Source: Akkermansiaceae bacterium UBA2381 (GTDB lineage: Bacteria > Verrucomicrobiota > Verrucomicrobiia > Verrucomicrobiales > DEV007). From it: 64,000 nucleotides of DNA. Below, piece after piece: positions 1 to 8,814 of this stretch; the first letter of the stretch is position 1; every line of letters begins with the position of its first letter. The position numbers and the translations under genes are program-made. The DNA is taken from positions 50,355 through 114,354 of the forward strand of contig DDSV01000009.1 in the NCBI GenBank assembly GCA_002344215.1. The letters run 5' to 3'. The notes beneath the pieces were generated by a model. It was not told where the DNA came from and did no database searches. It worked only from the letters and a program-made list of their open reading frames with translations.

Positions 1-1330
1 GGAAGTCGCGGCCGGCGTGGCGGTAGGTGAGCCGTTCGTGATCGAGTCCGAGGAGGTGCAGGATGGTGGCGTGGAGGTCATGCACGTGCATGCGTTTCTC
101 CTCGGCCTTGAATCCGAACTCGTCGGTTGAGCCGTGGGCATAACCTCCGCGGACCCCGCCTCCGGCCATCCACATCGTGAAGCCGTGGGGATTATGATCG
201 CGTCCGTTGTTGTTCTCGGTCACGGGAGTGCGACCGAACTCACCGCCCCAGATCACGAGAGTTTCGTCGAGCAGTCCGCGTTGTTTTAAATCTTCGAGCA
301 GCGCCGCGATGGGCCGGTCAATGTCGAGAGCGAGCTTGCGGGTTTGCTCATCGTGTTTGCTGTGGGTGTCCCAGGGTTGGCCATTGCCGTAGTAGACCTG
401 GACAAAACGGACGCCGCGCTCGGAAAGACGACGGGCGAGGAGGCAGCCATTGGAAAACTGGCTCTCCCCGTAGGCCTCACGAACCGAGGCCGGTTCCTTC
501 TTGATATCAAAGGCATCGCTGGCCTCGAACTGCATCCTGTAGGCTGTCTCCATCGCTTCGATGCGTCCCTGCAGGGCGGCATCGTGTCCTCCGCGCGCGT
601 TGAGGTGCTCGCGATTGAGGGCGGCGGCGAGGTCGAGTTGGCGCCGCTGGACGGTCGCGTCGGACTTCGGATTCCGCAGCCAGGGGATGAGATTCTCGTC
701 TCCCAGCTTTGCGTGATTGATGTAGACCCCCTGGTGGGATGGCGGAAGAAAGGCGCTGTGCCAGAGCTCCGAGAAGCGCACCGGACGGCCGGGACAAAGG
801 ACGAGATAGGACGGCAGATTGCGGTTTTCCGATCCGAGGCCATAGGACATCCAGGCACCCATGCTCGGCACCTTCGGAGTCATGGCACCATTGTTCATGA
901 GGAACAGTGCGGGTCCATGATTCGGATTATCCGTGTAGCAGGAGCGCAGGACGCAAAGCTCGTCGGCGTGCCGGGCGGTGAGGGGAAGCAACTCACTGAT
1001 CGGGAGGTCGCTCTTTCCGTGATTCTGATAAGCGTAGGGAACCGCCATGAGTCCTCCGGTGGGTCGCTCGGTGCGGAGGTCGGCTCCTTCCGGACGCTGT
1101 CCCTGGTACTTTGTCAGGGCGGGTTTCGGATCAAAAAAATCAGGACCGAAGGGGCCCCCGTTCATGAAGAGGTGGATGACCCGCTTCACCTTCGGCGGAA
1201 AATGGGCTCCGGTGGGAAGATCGCCTGCCGCCTCGAGTGCCGAAGCGAATCCAAGGGAACCAAGGCCTCCTCCGAGGCGGCGCAGGGCGGTGCGGCGATC
1301 GATGAGATGGGGGAAAAGTGGATCGTTCAT
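1..1330 (-). CDS. DUF1501 family protein, C-terminus cut by window edge
   Basis: The frame is open from an ATG at 1330 to the left window edge (about 443 codons), so the extreme C-terminus is missing. The N-terminus reads MNDPLFPHLIDRRTALRRLG, a DRRTALRR twin-arginine-like stretch followed by a Gly/Ala-rich segment, as in other DUF1501 proteins. Further motifs typical of the family are HGKSDLPISELLP, NPNHGPALF, GAWMSYGLGS, WGGEFGRTP, GRDHNPHGF and MWMAGGG. DUF1501 belongs to the alkaline phosphatase/sulfatase superfamily; its biochemical role is unproven. It lies 10 nt downstream of the DUF1549/1553 gene, so the two are probably one transcript. The pair is characteristic of PVC bacteria and is usually assumed to act outside the cytoplasm. 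Confidence 0.9.
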   Translation of the reverse strand, partial: MNDPLFPHLIDRRTALRRLGGGLGSLGFASALEAAGDLPTGAHFPPKVKRVIHLFMNGGPFGPDFFDPKPALTKYQGQRPEGADLRTERPTGGLMAVPYAYQNHGKSDLPISELLPLTARHADELCVLRSCYTDNPNHGPALFLMNNGAMTPKVPSMGAWMSYGLGSENRNLPSYLVLCPGRPVRFSELWHSAFLPPSHQGVYINHAKLGDENLIPWLRNPKSDATVQRRQLDLAAALNREHLNARGGHDAALQGRIEAMETAYRMQFEASDAFDIKKEPASVREAYGESQFSNGCLLARRLSERGVRFVQVYYGNGQPWDTHSKHDEQTRKLALDIDRPIAALLEDLKQRGLLDETLVIWGGEFGRTPVTENNNGRDHNPHGFTMWMAGGGVRGGYAHGSTDEFGFKAEEKRMHVHDLHATILHLLGLDHERLTYRHAGRDF

Positions 1331-1340
1331 CGAAACGGAC

Positions 1341-3326
1341 TCAGTCGAGGTAAAGGCTTTCGTTTCCGGAGAGGATGACCTGAGCTAGATCGTCCAGGCT
1401 GCCGCCGTCGCCGAGGTAGGTGAGCGCGATCTCCTGCTCCCGCGCTGTCGGCGGGCGAAGGAAGAGGCGCTCGTAGAGAAAATCAATTCGTCCGGGATTT
1501 TCCGTCGTATGTTTCGTGGCGAGACGGGCGAGTGAAGCTGACCGCTCAATCACGAAGGGGCCGTTCATGACATAGAGCTGCTGCAAGGGCGTGGCCGTCT
1601 CGGTGCGGGTCGGACTGTGGGCAATCGGATCGGGGAAATCATTGACGCTCAGCATCGCGCTCAGTTCACGGCGTTTTACGGTTCCGTAGAGGGTGCGGCG
1701 GACCCGGGTGGAATCATCGAGGCTGAAAGGTTCGCCGCCGACAGTGAGGTCCAGTTCACCGGTGGCCGAGAGCATGGCATCACGCCAGGCCTCGATGTCG
1801 AGACGTCGCCTCGTCATGTGTGAGTAATAACGATTCGCCGGGTCGCCGGCCTCCGCCTCCGGACTCACCTGAGAGCTCTGCCGCCAGGTCGCCGAGCCCA
1901 AAATTTCGCGGTGGAGCCATTTGATGGACCAGCCGTTTTCGACAAAACGGAACGCCAGATCGTCGAGCAGTTCCGGGTGGGTCGGCTTCTCTCCGGCCGG
2001 CCCGAACTCGCTCGGGGTCTCGACGAGGCCGCGTCCGAAATGGTGATGCCAGACCCGGTTGACGATGACGCGGGCCGAGAGCGGGGACGCCTCCTCGACG
2101 AGGGCACTCGCCAAATCGAGACGACCGCTGCCGCTCGTGAGCGGTCGGGGTTTTCCGTCGCTGCGCGGAAAGGCGGTGAGAAATCGTCGTGAGATCACGT
2201 CGCCGGTATCGTTCGGATTGCCGCGCAGATGAACGGGGAGGTCACGGGACATGCCCTCGACGTAGTCGAGCATCGTGCCGTGTTTCCCGTCGTCTTTCTT
2301 TTTCACAAAGAGCGCGGCCTCGACGACCCCATTGGCACTCGCGAGATGGTAGTGAGGTGTCGCCTTGAGATTGGTGATCTCCTTTTCAACCGCGGCGACT
2401 TGATCCTTCAAATCGGCGGGAGCGGGCTTCGCCTTTTTCAGATCGTCCCGCCGTTTTTCAAGCCCGGCGACTTTCTCCCGGGCGGCGGCGACGGGTTTCC
2501 ACAAGTCGTCAGCAACGACAGGCTTGTCACTGATCTTCACGCTCGCGAAGACCCCGGCGAGGGCATAATAATCCTGCGCGGACACCGGGTCGGTTTTGTG
2601 ATCGTGGCAGCGGGCGCAGGCGAGAGTGAGTCCGAGAAAGGTCCGCCCGAGAGTGTCCATGCGCTCCTCCCACTCCTCGGCCACGGTGACGCCGATGATG
2701 TCCGGAGGCAGTTGCAGCTCTTTCCAGTAGCTCGGACTGAGTCCGATGAAACCCAGGGCTGCATTGTCCTCCGGGCGAGAATCGGGGAGGAGATCGTTGG
2801 CGAGTTGCTTGATCACAAACTGATCATAGGGCAGGTCGGCATTGAAAGCCGAGACGACCCAGTCGCGGTAGAGCCAGGCCGGGCTTTTTGACTCCGACCA
2901 TGATTCGGGAATATCGGTGTAGCGGGCGAGGTCGAGCCAGTGGCGTCCCCAGCGCTCTCCGTAGTGGGGTGAGGCGAGGTAATGGTTGATGAGATTGGAC
3001 CAGACTTCAGGTCCGCCGCCCTCTGCCAACCGTTCTCCGTCCGTCGGCTTCGGTGGCAACCCGACGAGATCAAACGAGAGCCTCCGCTGCAGCGTTCTCG
3101 CATCGGCTTCGGGAGCGGGTGACAACCGCTCTTTCTCCATGGCCGCGAGAATAAAATAATCGATCCTGTTTTTGGGCCAGGCCGTCTTTTTGACTGCGGG
3201 CGGGTCATGTTTCTGCAAGGGCTGGAAGGCCCAGGGGAGAGTTTTCCCCGCTTCGTCCCCCTGAAGCGCGACACTGATCAGAGCGATCAGCCCGGGAAGA
3301 ATCCTCGTGAAGGGGTGGTAGCGCAT
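1341..3326 (-). CDS. DUF1549/DUF1553 protein lacking the PSCyt1 haem domain
   Basis: 661 aa. An N-terminal hydrophobic signal segment (about residues 8-22) is followed by DUF1549 with the motifs LSFDLVGLPP, SPHYGERWGRHWLDLARY and CARCHDHKTDP (about residue 237), then a short coiled-coil stretch (about 290-320), then DUF1553 with RVIVNRVWHHHFGRGLVETP and NGWSIKWLHREI. The CxxCH inside DUF1549 is present, but the N-terminal PSCyt1 domain with its own CxxCH, found in the two larger paralogues in this window, is absent: the mature part starts directly at the WAFQPL-type linker. It is the upstream member of a pair with the DUF1501 gene. Its function is not established; an extracellular role in polymer or sulfate-ester degradation is inference from the usual genomic company of these families. 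Confidence 0.88.
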   Translation of the reverse strand: MRYHPFTRILPGLIALISVALQGDEAGKTLPWAFQPLQKHDPPAVKKTAWPKNRIDYFILAAMEKERLSPAPEADARTLQRRLSFDLVGLPPKPTDGERLAEGGGPEVWSNLINHYLASPHYGERWGRHWLDLARYTDIPESWSESKSPAWLYRDWVVSAFNADLPYDQFVIKQLANDLLPDSRPEDNAALGFIGLSPSYWKELQLPPDIIGVTVAEEWEERMDTLGRTFLGLTLACARCHDHKTDPVSAQDYYALAGVFASVKISDKPVVADDLWKPVAAAREKVAGLEKRRDDLKKAKPAPADLKDQVAAVEKEITNLKATPHYHLASANGVVEAALFVKKKDDGKHGTMLDYVEGMSRDLPVHLRGNPNDTGDVISRRFLTAFPRSDGKPRPLTSGSGRLDLASALVEEASPLSARVIVNRVWHHHFGRGLVETPSEFGPAGEKPTHPELLDDLAFRFVENGWSIKWLHREILGSATWRQSSQVSPEAEAGDPANRYYSHMTRRRLDIEAWRDAMLSATGELDLTVGGEPFSLDDSTRVRRTLYGTVKRRELSAMLSVNDFPDPIAHSPTRTETATPLQQLYVMNGPFVIERSASLARLATKHTTENPGRIDFLYERLFLRPPTAREQEIALTYLGDGGSLDDLAQVILSGNESLYLD

Positions 3327-3455
3327 GCGGAAGCAAGTTCAACTGCCTTCCATCATGCGGTGTTAATCTCCCACGGCCAAGACACGCAGTCGCGTCTTGC
3401 GCGGTCACGTTCCGGGCGGAGTTCTGTCGTCCCGGGAGCTTCACCCTTGCTGTAT

Positions 3456-4022
3456 TCACCGGCCGTGACGCCGCAGGATGACGATACCGAAATACACACC
3501 AACGATACCAAAGAGGCTGAAGAGACCGGCGAAGATAAAATCGAAGGTCACTTCCCTGCGGGCTTCTTTGGCAGTGAGACGTGACCGTTCGAAATCCTTC
3601 GGATGATGGAAAGCCGGGATCACCTTGCCGACCGGATACTTCTCAACGATGGCGGCAGCGAGGGCGTATTTTTCATCGTCCTCGGGCTGTTCGAGGCATC
3701 TCGAGGTTCCCGAAAAACTTTTGCCGGACACGGTGTAATCATAGCGCAACATGACGACAAAGGTGACCGCAGTGGAGGTGCTCTTCGATTTTTTGGAGGA
3801 ACCGTTTCCGGATACGGTGTTGCCCCGACGCTCGCCGCGTTCCACAAAAGTCTCTGAGATTTTTGCGGGAACCTCGACCCACACTTCTTCGGATCGTTGC
3901 CAGACGAGAGGGATCGCCGCGACGGAGAGGATTCCGATGATGAGGCTAAACAGGGCAAAGAGAATCAGAGTCCATCCGCATCCCCTGGGGATGGCGGGCA
4001 ACTCGGGACGGGTGCTTGCCAT
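3456..4022 (-). CDS. DUF3592 family membrane protein
   Basis: 188 aa with two predicted membrane helices: one near the N-terminus (about 15-40, rich in L/I/F) and one near the C-terminus (about 158-180, IFAGLFSLFGIVGVYFGIVI). Between them is an extracytoplasmic domain beginning WVEVPAKISETFVERG and containing LRYDYTVSGKSFSGTS, the typical DUF3592 pattern (short beta-rich domain between two helices). The function of the family is unknown. It starts with ATG at 4022 and stands alone between two unrelated transcription units; the sulfatase on the plus strand starts about 155 nt away, so the intergenic region must hold divergent promoters. Confidence 0.75.
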   Translation of the reverse strand: MASTRPELPAIPRGCGWTLILFALFSLIIGILSVAAIPLVWQRSEEVWVEVPAKISETFVERGERRGNTVSGNGSSKKSKSTSTAVTFVVMLRYDYTVSGKSFSGTSRCLEQPEDDEKYALAAAIVEKYPVGKVIPAFHHPKDFERSRLTAKEARREVTFDFIFAGLFSLFGIVGVYFGIVILRRHGR

Positions 4023-4177
4023 GGGGTTGATTATGCACTCAGTCGGGGGCCAATGTCAATGGAAGTTGGGTGGGGTGAGGGCGGGGAAAACAGGAGCGCC
4101 TCACTCCAGCGAGGAACACATTGAAGCGAGATGGCTGAGCTTGCCAAGCCCATCGGATTTCTTCATTCTCGTTGGTG

Positions 4178-5857
4178 ATGAACCGTTTTCGCCTCTTTGC
4201 AGTTGTCTTCTTATGCGTCGGAATCCACCCCTTGTCCTTCGGGGCGGAGGCTCGGCCTAATGTGATTTTTATCCTCACTGACGATCAGGGATGGGGGGAT
4301 GCGGGATTTGCGGGACACCCCTATGTGAAGACGCCGAATCTTGATCGCCTTGCCAGCGAAGGCACCTGGTTCCGGCAGTTTTACGTCGCGGCCACGGTTT
4401 GTTCGCCGAGCCGCACTGCCTTCATGACTTCACACTATCCATCACGACATCTCATTCATGGACACATCTCCGACGAGCAGCAGAATTTGGCCCGCTCCAT
4501 GCCGAACTGGCTCGACGCGGAGGTGACGACCCTTCCGGACCTGCTTAAGTCCGCCGGATACGCGACGGGGCATTTCGGGAAATGGCATCTGGGTTCAGGT
4601 CCCGGGGCGCCGGCTCCTTCGGATTATGGATTTGATAGGGCAAAAATCGTGACCGGCAATGGCGAGACCTATGAAAAGGAACGCAACGAACCGGGCTTCT
4701 GGTCACGGGCAACGACACTCTTTGTTGATGACACGATCAGCTTTATCCGCGAGCACCGGGAGCAGCCCTTCTACGTCAATCTCTGGACGCTGATTCCTCA
4801 CGCGAAGCTCGATCCCTCTCCGGAACAGCTCGCCGTTTATGATTCTCTCAAACCGAAGGCCGATGATCCCGCTTTTGGTTCATGGATGCAAAAGTACCTC
4901 GGCAAGGCCAAGGATCTTGAGAGTCAGATGAAAGTGTTCTGCGCATCGCTCACTGATATGGATACGCAGATCGGACGACTCCTCGATACTCTCGACGAGA
5001 TGGGGCTGGCCGAAAACACGATCATCGTGTTCTCAAGTGACAACGGTCCCGAGGACTATCGTATCAGCAATGCGGCAAACGGTGGAGTCGGCAGCCCGGG
5101 GCCGCTGCGCGGTCGCAAACGCAGCATGTACGAGGGCGGCATCCGCACCTTCGGTCTCGTGCGCTGGCCGGGCAAGGTCCCCGCCGGCAGGGTCGACGAG
5201 ACCAGCGTGGTGGGTGCGGTTGATTTTCTCCCGACGATCTGCTCCCTTGCCGGGGTCGAGGTTCCTGCCTCGATCGCGCCCGATGGCCTTGATCTCAGTT
5301 CGCTCTGGCGGGGTGGCGAGTCGCAGGCGAGGTCGAATCCGCTTCACTGGGAATGGCTTTTCAATGTTCAGGGTGCCGGGGACGGGTATGTGCCTCCGAT
5401 GCTCGCGATCCGGGACGGGGATTGGAAACTCCTCCTTGATCACAAAGGGGGAGGAGCCCAGCTCTATCAGATACCCAATGATCCCGGAGAATTGAACGAC
5501 CTCGCCGCAAAGGAACCGGACGTGGTGAAGCAACTTTCCGAAAAAGCGCTCGCCTGGGTGAAGACCCTGCCGACCAGTGCCGCTCGCGACAAGGTGATCG
5601 CGACGGGTCTACCCGTCGATTCGCGCGGGAAGCCGTCACCGAAGGCACCGGCAAGCCCTGCCAAACCCGCCATCGACCGGACGACGATGTTCAAAGGCAA
5701 GGATACCAATCACGACGGGATCCTCACCCTTGAAGAGTATCTGCACCGGTTCCCCGATGAGCAGGAAGGTCGCCGTCGTTTTCCCGTCTTTGACACGAAC
5801 GGCGACGGCACCCTGACGGAGGAGGAGTTTGTCAGGGTGGGGAAGGCGGGGCGTTGA
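4178..5857 (+). CDS. Exported type I sulfatase with C-terminal EF-hand pair
   Basis: The reading frame opens at a TTG, but the ATG at 4178 gives a clean signal peptide (MNRFRLFAVVFLCVGIHPLS then FGAEARPN), so I chose it. The sulfatase signature is clear: RPNVIFILTDDQGWGD at the start of the mature protein (metal-binding Asp pair), VCSPSRTAF with the CxPSR motif whose Cys is converted to formylglycine (about residue 77), GKWHLG, and SSDNGPE (metal ligands). The catalytic domain ends near residue 480. A Pro/Ala-rich linker then leads to two calcium-binding loops, DTNHDGILTLEE and DTNGDGTLTEEE. It probably hydrolyses sulfate esters of algal polysaccharides; the substrate cannot be read from sequence. 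A formylglycine-generating enzyme is not encoded in this window. The FucU and aldose dehydrogenase genes near 49 kb fit use of sulfated fucans. Confidence 0.93.
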   Translation: MNRFRLFAVVFLCVGIHPLSFGAEARPNVIFILTDDQGWGDAGFAGHPYVKTPNLDRLASEGTWFRQFYVAATVCSPSRTAFMTSHYPSRHLIHGHISDEQQNLARSMPNWLDAEVTTLPDLLKSAGYATGHFGKWHLGSGPGAPAPSDYGFDRAKIVTGNGETYEKERNEPGFWSRATTLFVDDTISFIREHREQPFYVNLWTLIPHAKLDPSPEQLAVYDSLKPKADDPAFGSWMQKYLGKAKDLESQMKVFCASLTDMDTQIGRLLDTLDEMGLAENTIIVFSSDNGPEDYRISNAANGGVGSPGPLRGRKRSMYEGGIRTFGLVRWPGKVPAGRVDETSVVGAVDFLPTICSLAGVEVPASIAPDGLDLSSLWRGGESQARSNPLHWEWLFNVQGAGDGYVPPMLAIRDGDWKLLLDHKGGGAQLYQIPNDPGELNDLAAKEPDVVKQLSEKALAWVKTLPTSAARDKVIATGLPVDSRGKPSPKAPASPAKPAIDRTTMFKGKDTNHDGILTLEEYLHRFPDEQEGRRRFPVFDTNGDGTLTEEEFVRVGKAGR

Positions 5858-5885
5858 GTTGTGGGGTCGGAATTACCACGCGGCC

Positions 5886-5956
5886 GGAGTGAGGGCTTCA
5901 GCCGTTCACTCGACCTTCGCTCAATCTGCACCGGGAAGGGCTGAAGCCCTCACTCC
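5886..5956. repeat. 18-bp perfect inverted repeat between convergent genes
   Basis: GGAGTGAGGGCTTCAGCC at 5886-5903 is repeated exactly as its reverse complement at 5939-5956, with a 35-nt spacer. It lies between the sulfatase stop (5857) and the formate dehydrogenase alpha stop (5979), which converge. It could serve as a bidirectional terminator, but the loop is large and there is no T-tract, so a dispersed palindromic repeat is equally plausible. Confidence 0.75.
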
Positions 5957-5978
5957 AACGTTATTGTTCAACCCGGTT

Positions 5979-8756
5979 TCAAACCGCACCCGCCGGAGCC
6001 CCATGGCTTTTGGCCCGTGACTCCTGCCGTCCTTCACCGGTCTCCACTTTCTCCATATCGGCGGCGATGACCTTGTACTCCGGACAGAGGGTATCGGCGT
6101 CGCAACCGGGGCCGGTCACGTTGTTCACCATGTGTTCGGGGAAGTGAAAGGTGGTGTAGATGATGCCGGGCTTTACCTCTTCCGTGACACGGGCGGGCAG
6201 GGTCACCTCGCCCCGGGCGGAGCTGAGTTTCACCGTGTCGCCGGTCCGGATGTTCTTTTTGGCCGCGTCCTCGGGATTGATGGCGAGTTCATCGCGCGAG
6301 ACAATCTCACTGTTGCCGGTGCGCCGTGTCATCGTGCCGCAGTTGTAGTGCTCAAGGATACGTCCGGTCGTGAGAATGAAGGGGAATTCTTTCCCGTGGG
6401 TCTCGAGCTCGGTCGATTCCTGCCAGGGGAAGAAGTGGAATTTACCCAATCCGCGTTTGAAGCTCGCCTGATGGAGGATCTGGGTGTCAACGCCACCTTC
6501 TGCGATGGGCCACTGTTTGCCGTTTTCACCGAGGTTCTCCCAGGTGGCTCCTGCAAAGAAGGGAACAATCTGCGCAATCTCGGCGAGGACGCCGTCGGGA
6601 GTGTAGTCATCCTGAGGATAACCGAAGCGCTGCAAAATCTCACACATGATCTGCCCGTCGGGTTTCGTCCCTTCGAGGGGTTTCACGGATGCATTGACCC
6701 GCTGAACCCGGCGCTCCGCGTTGGTGAAGGTCCCGCTCTTCTCAAGGAAAGAGGAGGCCGGGAGAATGACGTTGGCGAACTTCGCCGTTTCGGTCATGAA
6801 GATTTCCTGCACGACAAGAAATTCGAGGCTGTTCATGGCATGCTTCACATGCTCGGAGTCGGGATCGGTCTGCACAACATCCTCTCCCATGAGCCAGAGA
6901 GCCTTGAGGCGGCCGTCGATGGCGGCATCGAACATTTGCGGAATCTTCCAGCCCGGCTCTTCCGTGAGCGGGACTCCATAAAACTCTTCGTAGCGTTTGT
7001 GGGCCTCCGGATCATCAATCTCGAAGTAGCCGGCTCCCTGATGCGGCTGGCAGCCCATGTCGGCGGCACCCTGGACGTTGTTCTGTCCGCGCAAGGGATT
7101 CACTCCGACTCCGGGCCGTCCGATGTTTCCCGTCATCATCGCGAGGTTGGCGATGAGCATGACCGTCTTCGCTCCCTGCTGATGCTCGGTCACCCCGAGT
7201 CCGTGGAAACTCATCGCAGCTTCGCTGCTCGCGTACTCAATGGCGGCGGCGCGAACCTTTTCCTTCTCCACCCCGGTGATCTGCTCGAGCTCGTCGAGAT
7301 CGAGGGAACGAAGTCCGGCTTCGAAGGTCTCCCAGTTTTCGCAGCGCTTTTCGACAAACTCACGCTTCACCAAACCCTCGTCGAGGATGTAGCGGGCCAT
7401 CATGTTCAGCAGGGCCACGTTCGTGCCGGGACGGAGCTGAAGGTGATGTTTGGCATAGGGGACGATCTCGATCTTCCTCGGATCGATCACGATGAGCGGG
7501 GTGCCCTTCATGACCTGCTGCTTGAGGCGTGCTCCGGTGACGGGGTGTCCCTCGGTCGGGTTGGCTCCGATGACCATGATGCAGCGGGTGTGCTCGATAT
7601 CCTCGTAGGAGTTCGTCGCCGCTCCCGTGCCGAAGCTCTTTTGCATGCCCCAGGCGGTGGGGGAATGGCAGACGCGGGCGCAGCAGTCGATGCTGTTGGT
7701 GCCCATGACCGCGCGGATGAATTTCTGCATGAGGTAATTCTCCTCATTCGTGCAGCGCGCCGAGGAGATCCCCGCGATGGCCTGACCGCCGTGCTCGCTT
7801 TTGATCCGGGTCAGGTTCTTGACGATGTGATCGTAGGCTTCCTCCCAGGTTGCTTCCTCGAAGTGGCCGTTCGTGCGGATGAGCGGTTTGGTGAGTCTGT
7901 CAGGATGATTGTAAAAGCGGAAGGCGTAGCGCCCTTTCAGACAGGTGTGGGCGTGGTTTACCTCGGCGTTGACGGGTGCCTGGATACTGAGGACCTCGTT
8001 GCCCTTCGTGGCGACGTCGAGGTTGCAACCCACACCGCAATAGGTGCAGATTGTCCGGGTCTTTTTGGTTGCCTCAATCGACTTTGACTGAAAACGATCA
8101 CTGATCGCCGAAGTCGGACAGGCCTGGGAGCAGGCGCCGCAGGAGACGCAGGGCGAGTCCTCGAAGGTCGTGTCGAGTCCCTTGATGATGCGGGCGTTGA
8201 ATCCTCGTCCATGCATCGAGAGGACAAACTGTCCCTGCACTTCGTCGCAGGCGCGGACGCAGCGGGAGCAGTTGATGCACTTCGAGAGATCACTCGTCAT
8301 GTAGGGATGCGAGAGATCCTTTTTCCGATCGAGGTGGTTGGCGCCCTCCGGATACCGCACGCCGCGGATGCCGACTTTGGCGGCGACGGTCTGCAGTTCG
8401 CAGTTTCCGTTCACCTCGCAAGTGAGGCAGTCGAGAGGGTGATCGGTCAGGACAAGTTCAACGATGTTCTTCCGAAGCTTCCTCACCTTTTTTGATTCGG
8501 TGAAGACATGCATTCCCGCCGACAGGGGGGTGTGGCACGAGGCGACGACCCGGCGCGGTCCGTCAGACTGAAGGGCGATCTCGACCGAGCAAACGCGGCA
8601 GGCGCCGTAGGGGTCGAGTTGCGGCGCATCACAAAGGGTCGGGACGTGGCCGCGTCCGCGATGCCGGTCGACGAAATTCAGGACGGTATCACCCGAATCG
8701 AAGAGGAAAGGTTCGCCGTCGATGTAGGCGGTGAGAGAGGAGAGATCCTGGACCAT
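5979..8756 (-). CDS. fdsA: NAD-dependent formate dehydrogenase, molybdopterin alpha subunit
   Basis: 925 aa, Cys-type (no in-frame UGA). In order: an N-terminal NuoG-like [2Fe-2S] ferredoxin domain (CDAPQLDPYGACRVC, then SCHTPL), a His-Cys3 cluster motif (HPLDCLTCEVNGNC), two [4Fe-4S] motifs (CINCSRCVRAC and CVSCGACSQACP), a [4Fe-4S] motif of the molybdopterin domain (CTYCGVGCNLD, about residue 238), and the bis-MGD domain with the active-site motif RVCHSP, whose Cys ligates Mo or W. Further motifs are GANPTEGHPVTG, MTGNIGRPGVGVNPLRGQNNVQG and the C-terminal molydopterin dinucleotide-binding domain (TTGRILEHYNCGTMTRR). It oxidises formate to CO2 and passes electrons to the NADH-forming beta subunit encoded 58 nt upstream. 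There is no fdsG, fdsD or fdhD nearby. Confidence 0.93.
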   Translation of the reverse strand: MVQDLSSLTAYIDGEPFLFDSGDTVLNFVDRHRGRGHVPTLCDAPQLDPYGACRVCSVEIALQSDGPRRVVASCHTPLSAGMHVFTESKKVRKLRKNIVELVLTDHPLDCLTCEVNGNCELQTVAAKVGIRGVRYPEGANHLDRKKDLSHPYMTSDLSKCINCSRCVRACDEVQGQFVLSMHGRGFNARIIKGLDTTFEDSPCVSCGACSQACPTSAISDRFQSKSIEATKKTRTICTYCGVGCNLDVATKGNEVLSIQAPVNAEVNHAHTCLKGRYAFRFYNHPDRLTKPLIRTNGHFEEATWEEAYDHIVKNLTRIKSEHGGQAIAGISSARCTNEENYLMQKFIRAVMGTNSIDCCARVCHSPTAWGMQKSFGTGAATNSYEDIEHTRCIMVIGANPTEGHPVTGARLKQQVMKGTPLIVIDPRKIEIVPYAKHHLQLRPGTNVALLNMMARYILDEGLVKREFVEKRCENWETFEAGLRSLDLDELEQITGVEKEKVRAAAIEYASSEAAMSFHGLGVTEHQQGAKTVMLIANLAMMTGNIGRPGVGVNPLRGQNNVQGAADMGCQPHQGAGYFEIDDPEAHKRYEEFYGVPLTEEPGWKIPQMFDAAIDGRLKALWLMGEDVVQTDPDSEHVKHAMNSLEFLVVQEIFMTETAKFANVILPASSFLEKSGTFTNAERRVQRVNASVKPLEGTKPDGQIMCEILQRFGYPQDDYTPDGVLAEIAQIVPFFAGATWENLGENGKQWPIAEGGVDTQILHQASFKRGLGKFHFFPWQESTELETHGKEFPFILTTGRILEHYNCGTMTRRTGNSEIVSRDELAINPEDAAKKNIRTGDTVKLSSARGEVTLPARVTEEVKPGIIYTTFHFPEHMVNNVTGPGCDADTLCPEYKVIAADMEKVETGEGRQESRAKSHGAPAGAV

Positions 8757-8814
8757 GGGAGTGGGCGGCCAGCGGCCGCGTTAAAGGTTAGAAGGTAAAA
8801 AGTAAAAGGTGGGA

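Noticed and set aside
344..1378. Plus-strand ORF (344 codons)
   Set aside because: It is antisense to the partial DUF1501 gene that reads through to the window edge.
5857..5979. Riboswitch or small RNA at the 18-bp inverted repeat
   Set aside because: The region lies between convergent stops; a terminator or dispersed repeat explains it better.
6132..8087. Long plus-strand ORF (651 codons)
   Set aside because: It is antisense to the formate dehydrogenase alpha gene, whose cluster and Mo-site motifs are unambiguous; the long open frame is a by-product of the high GC content.
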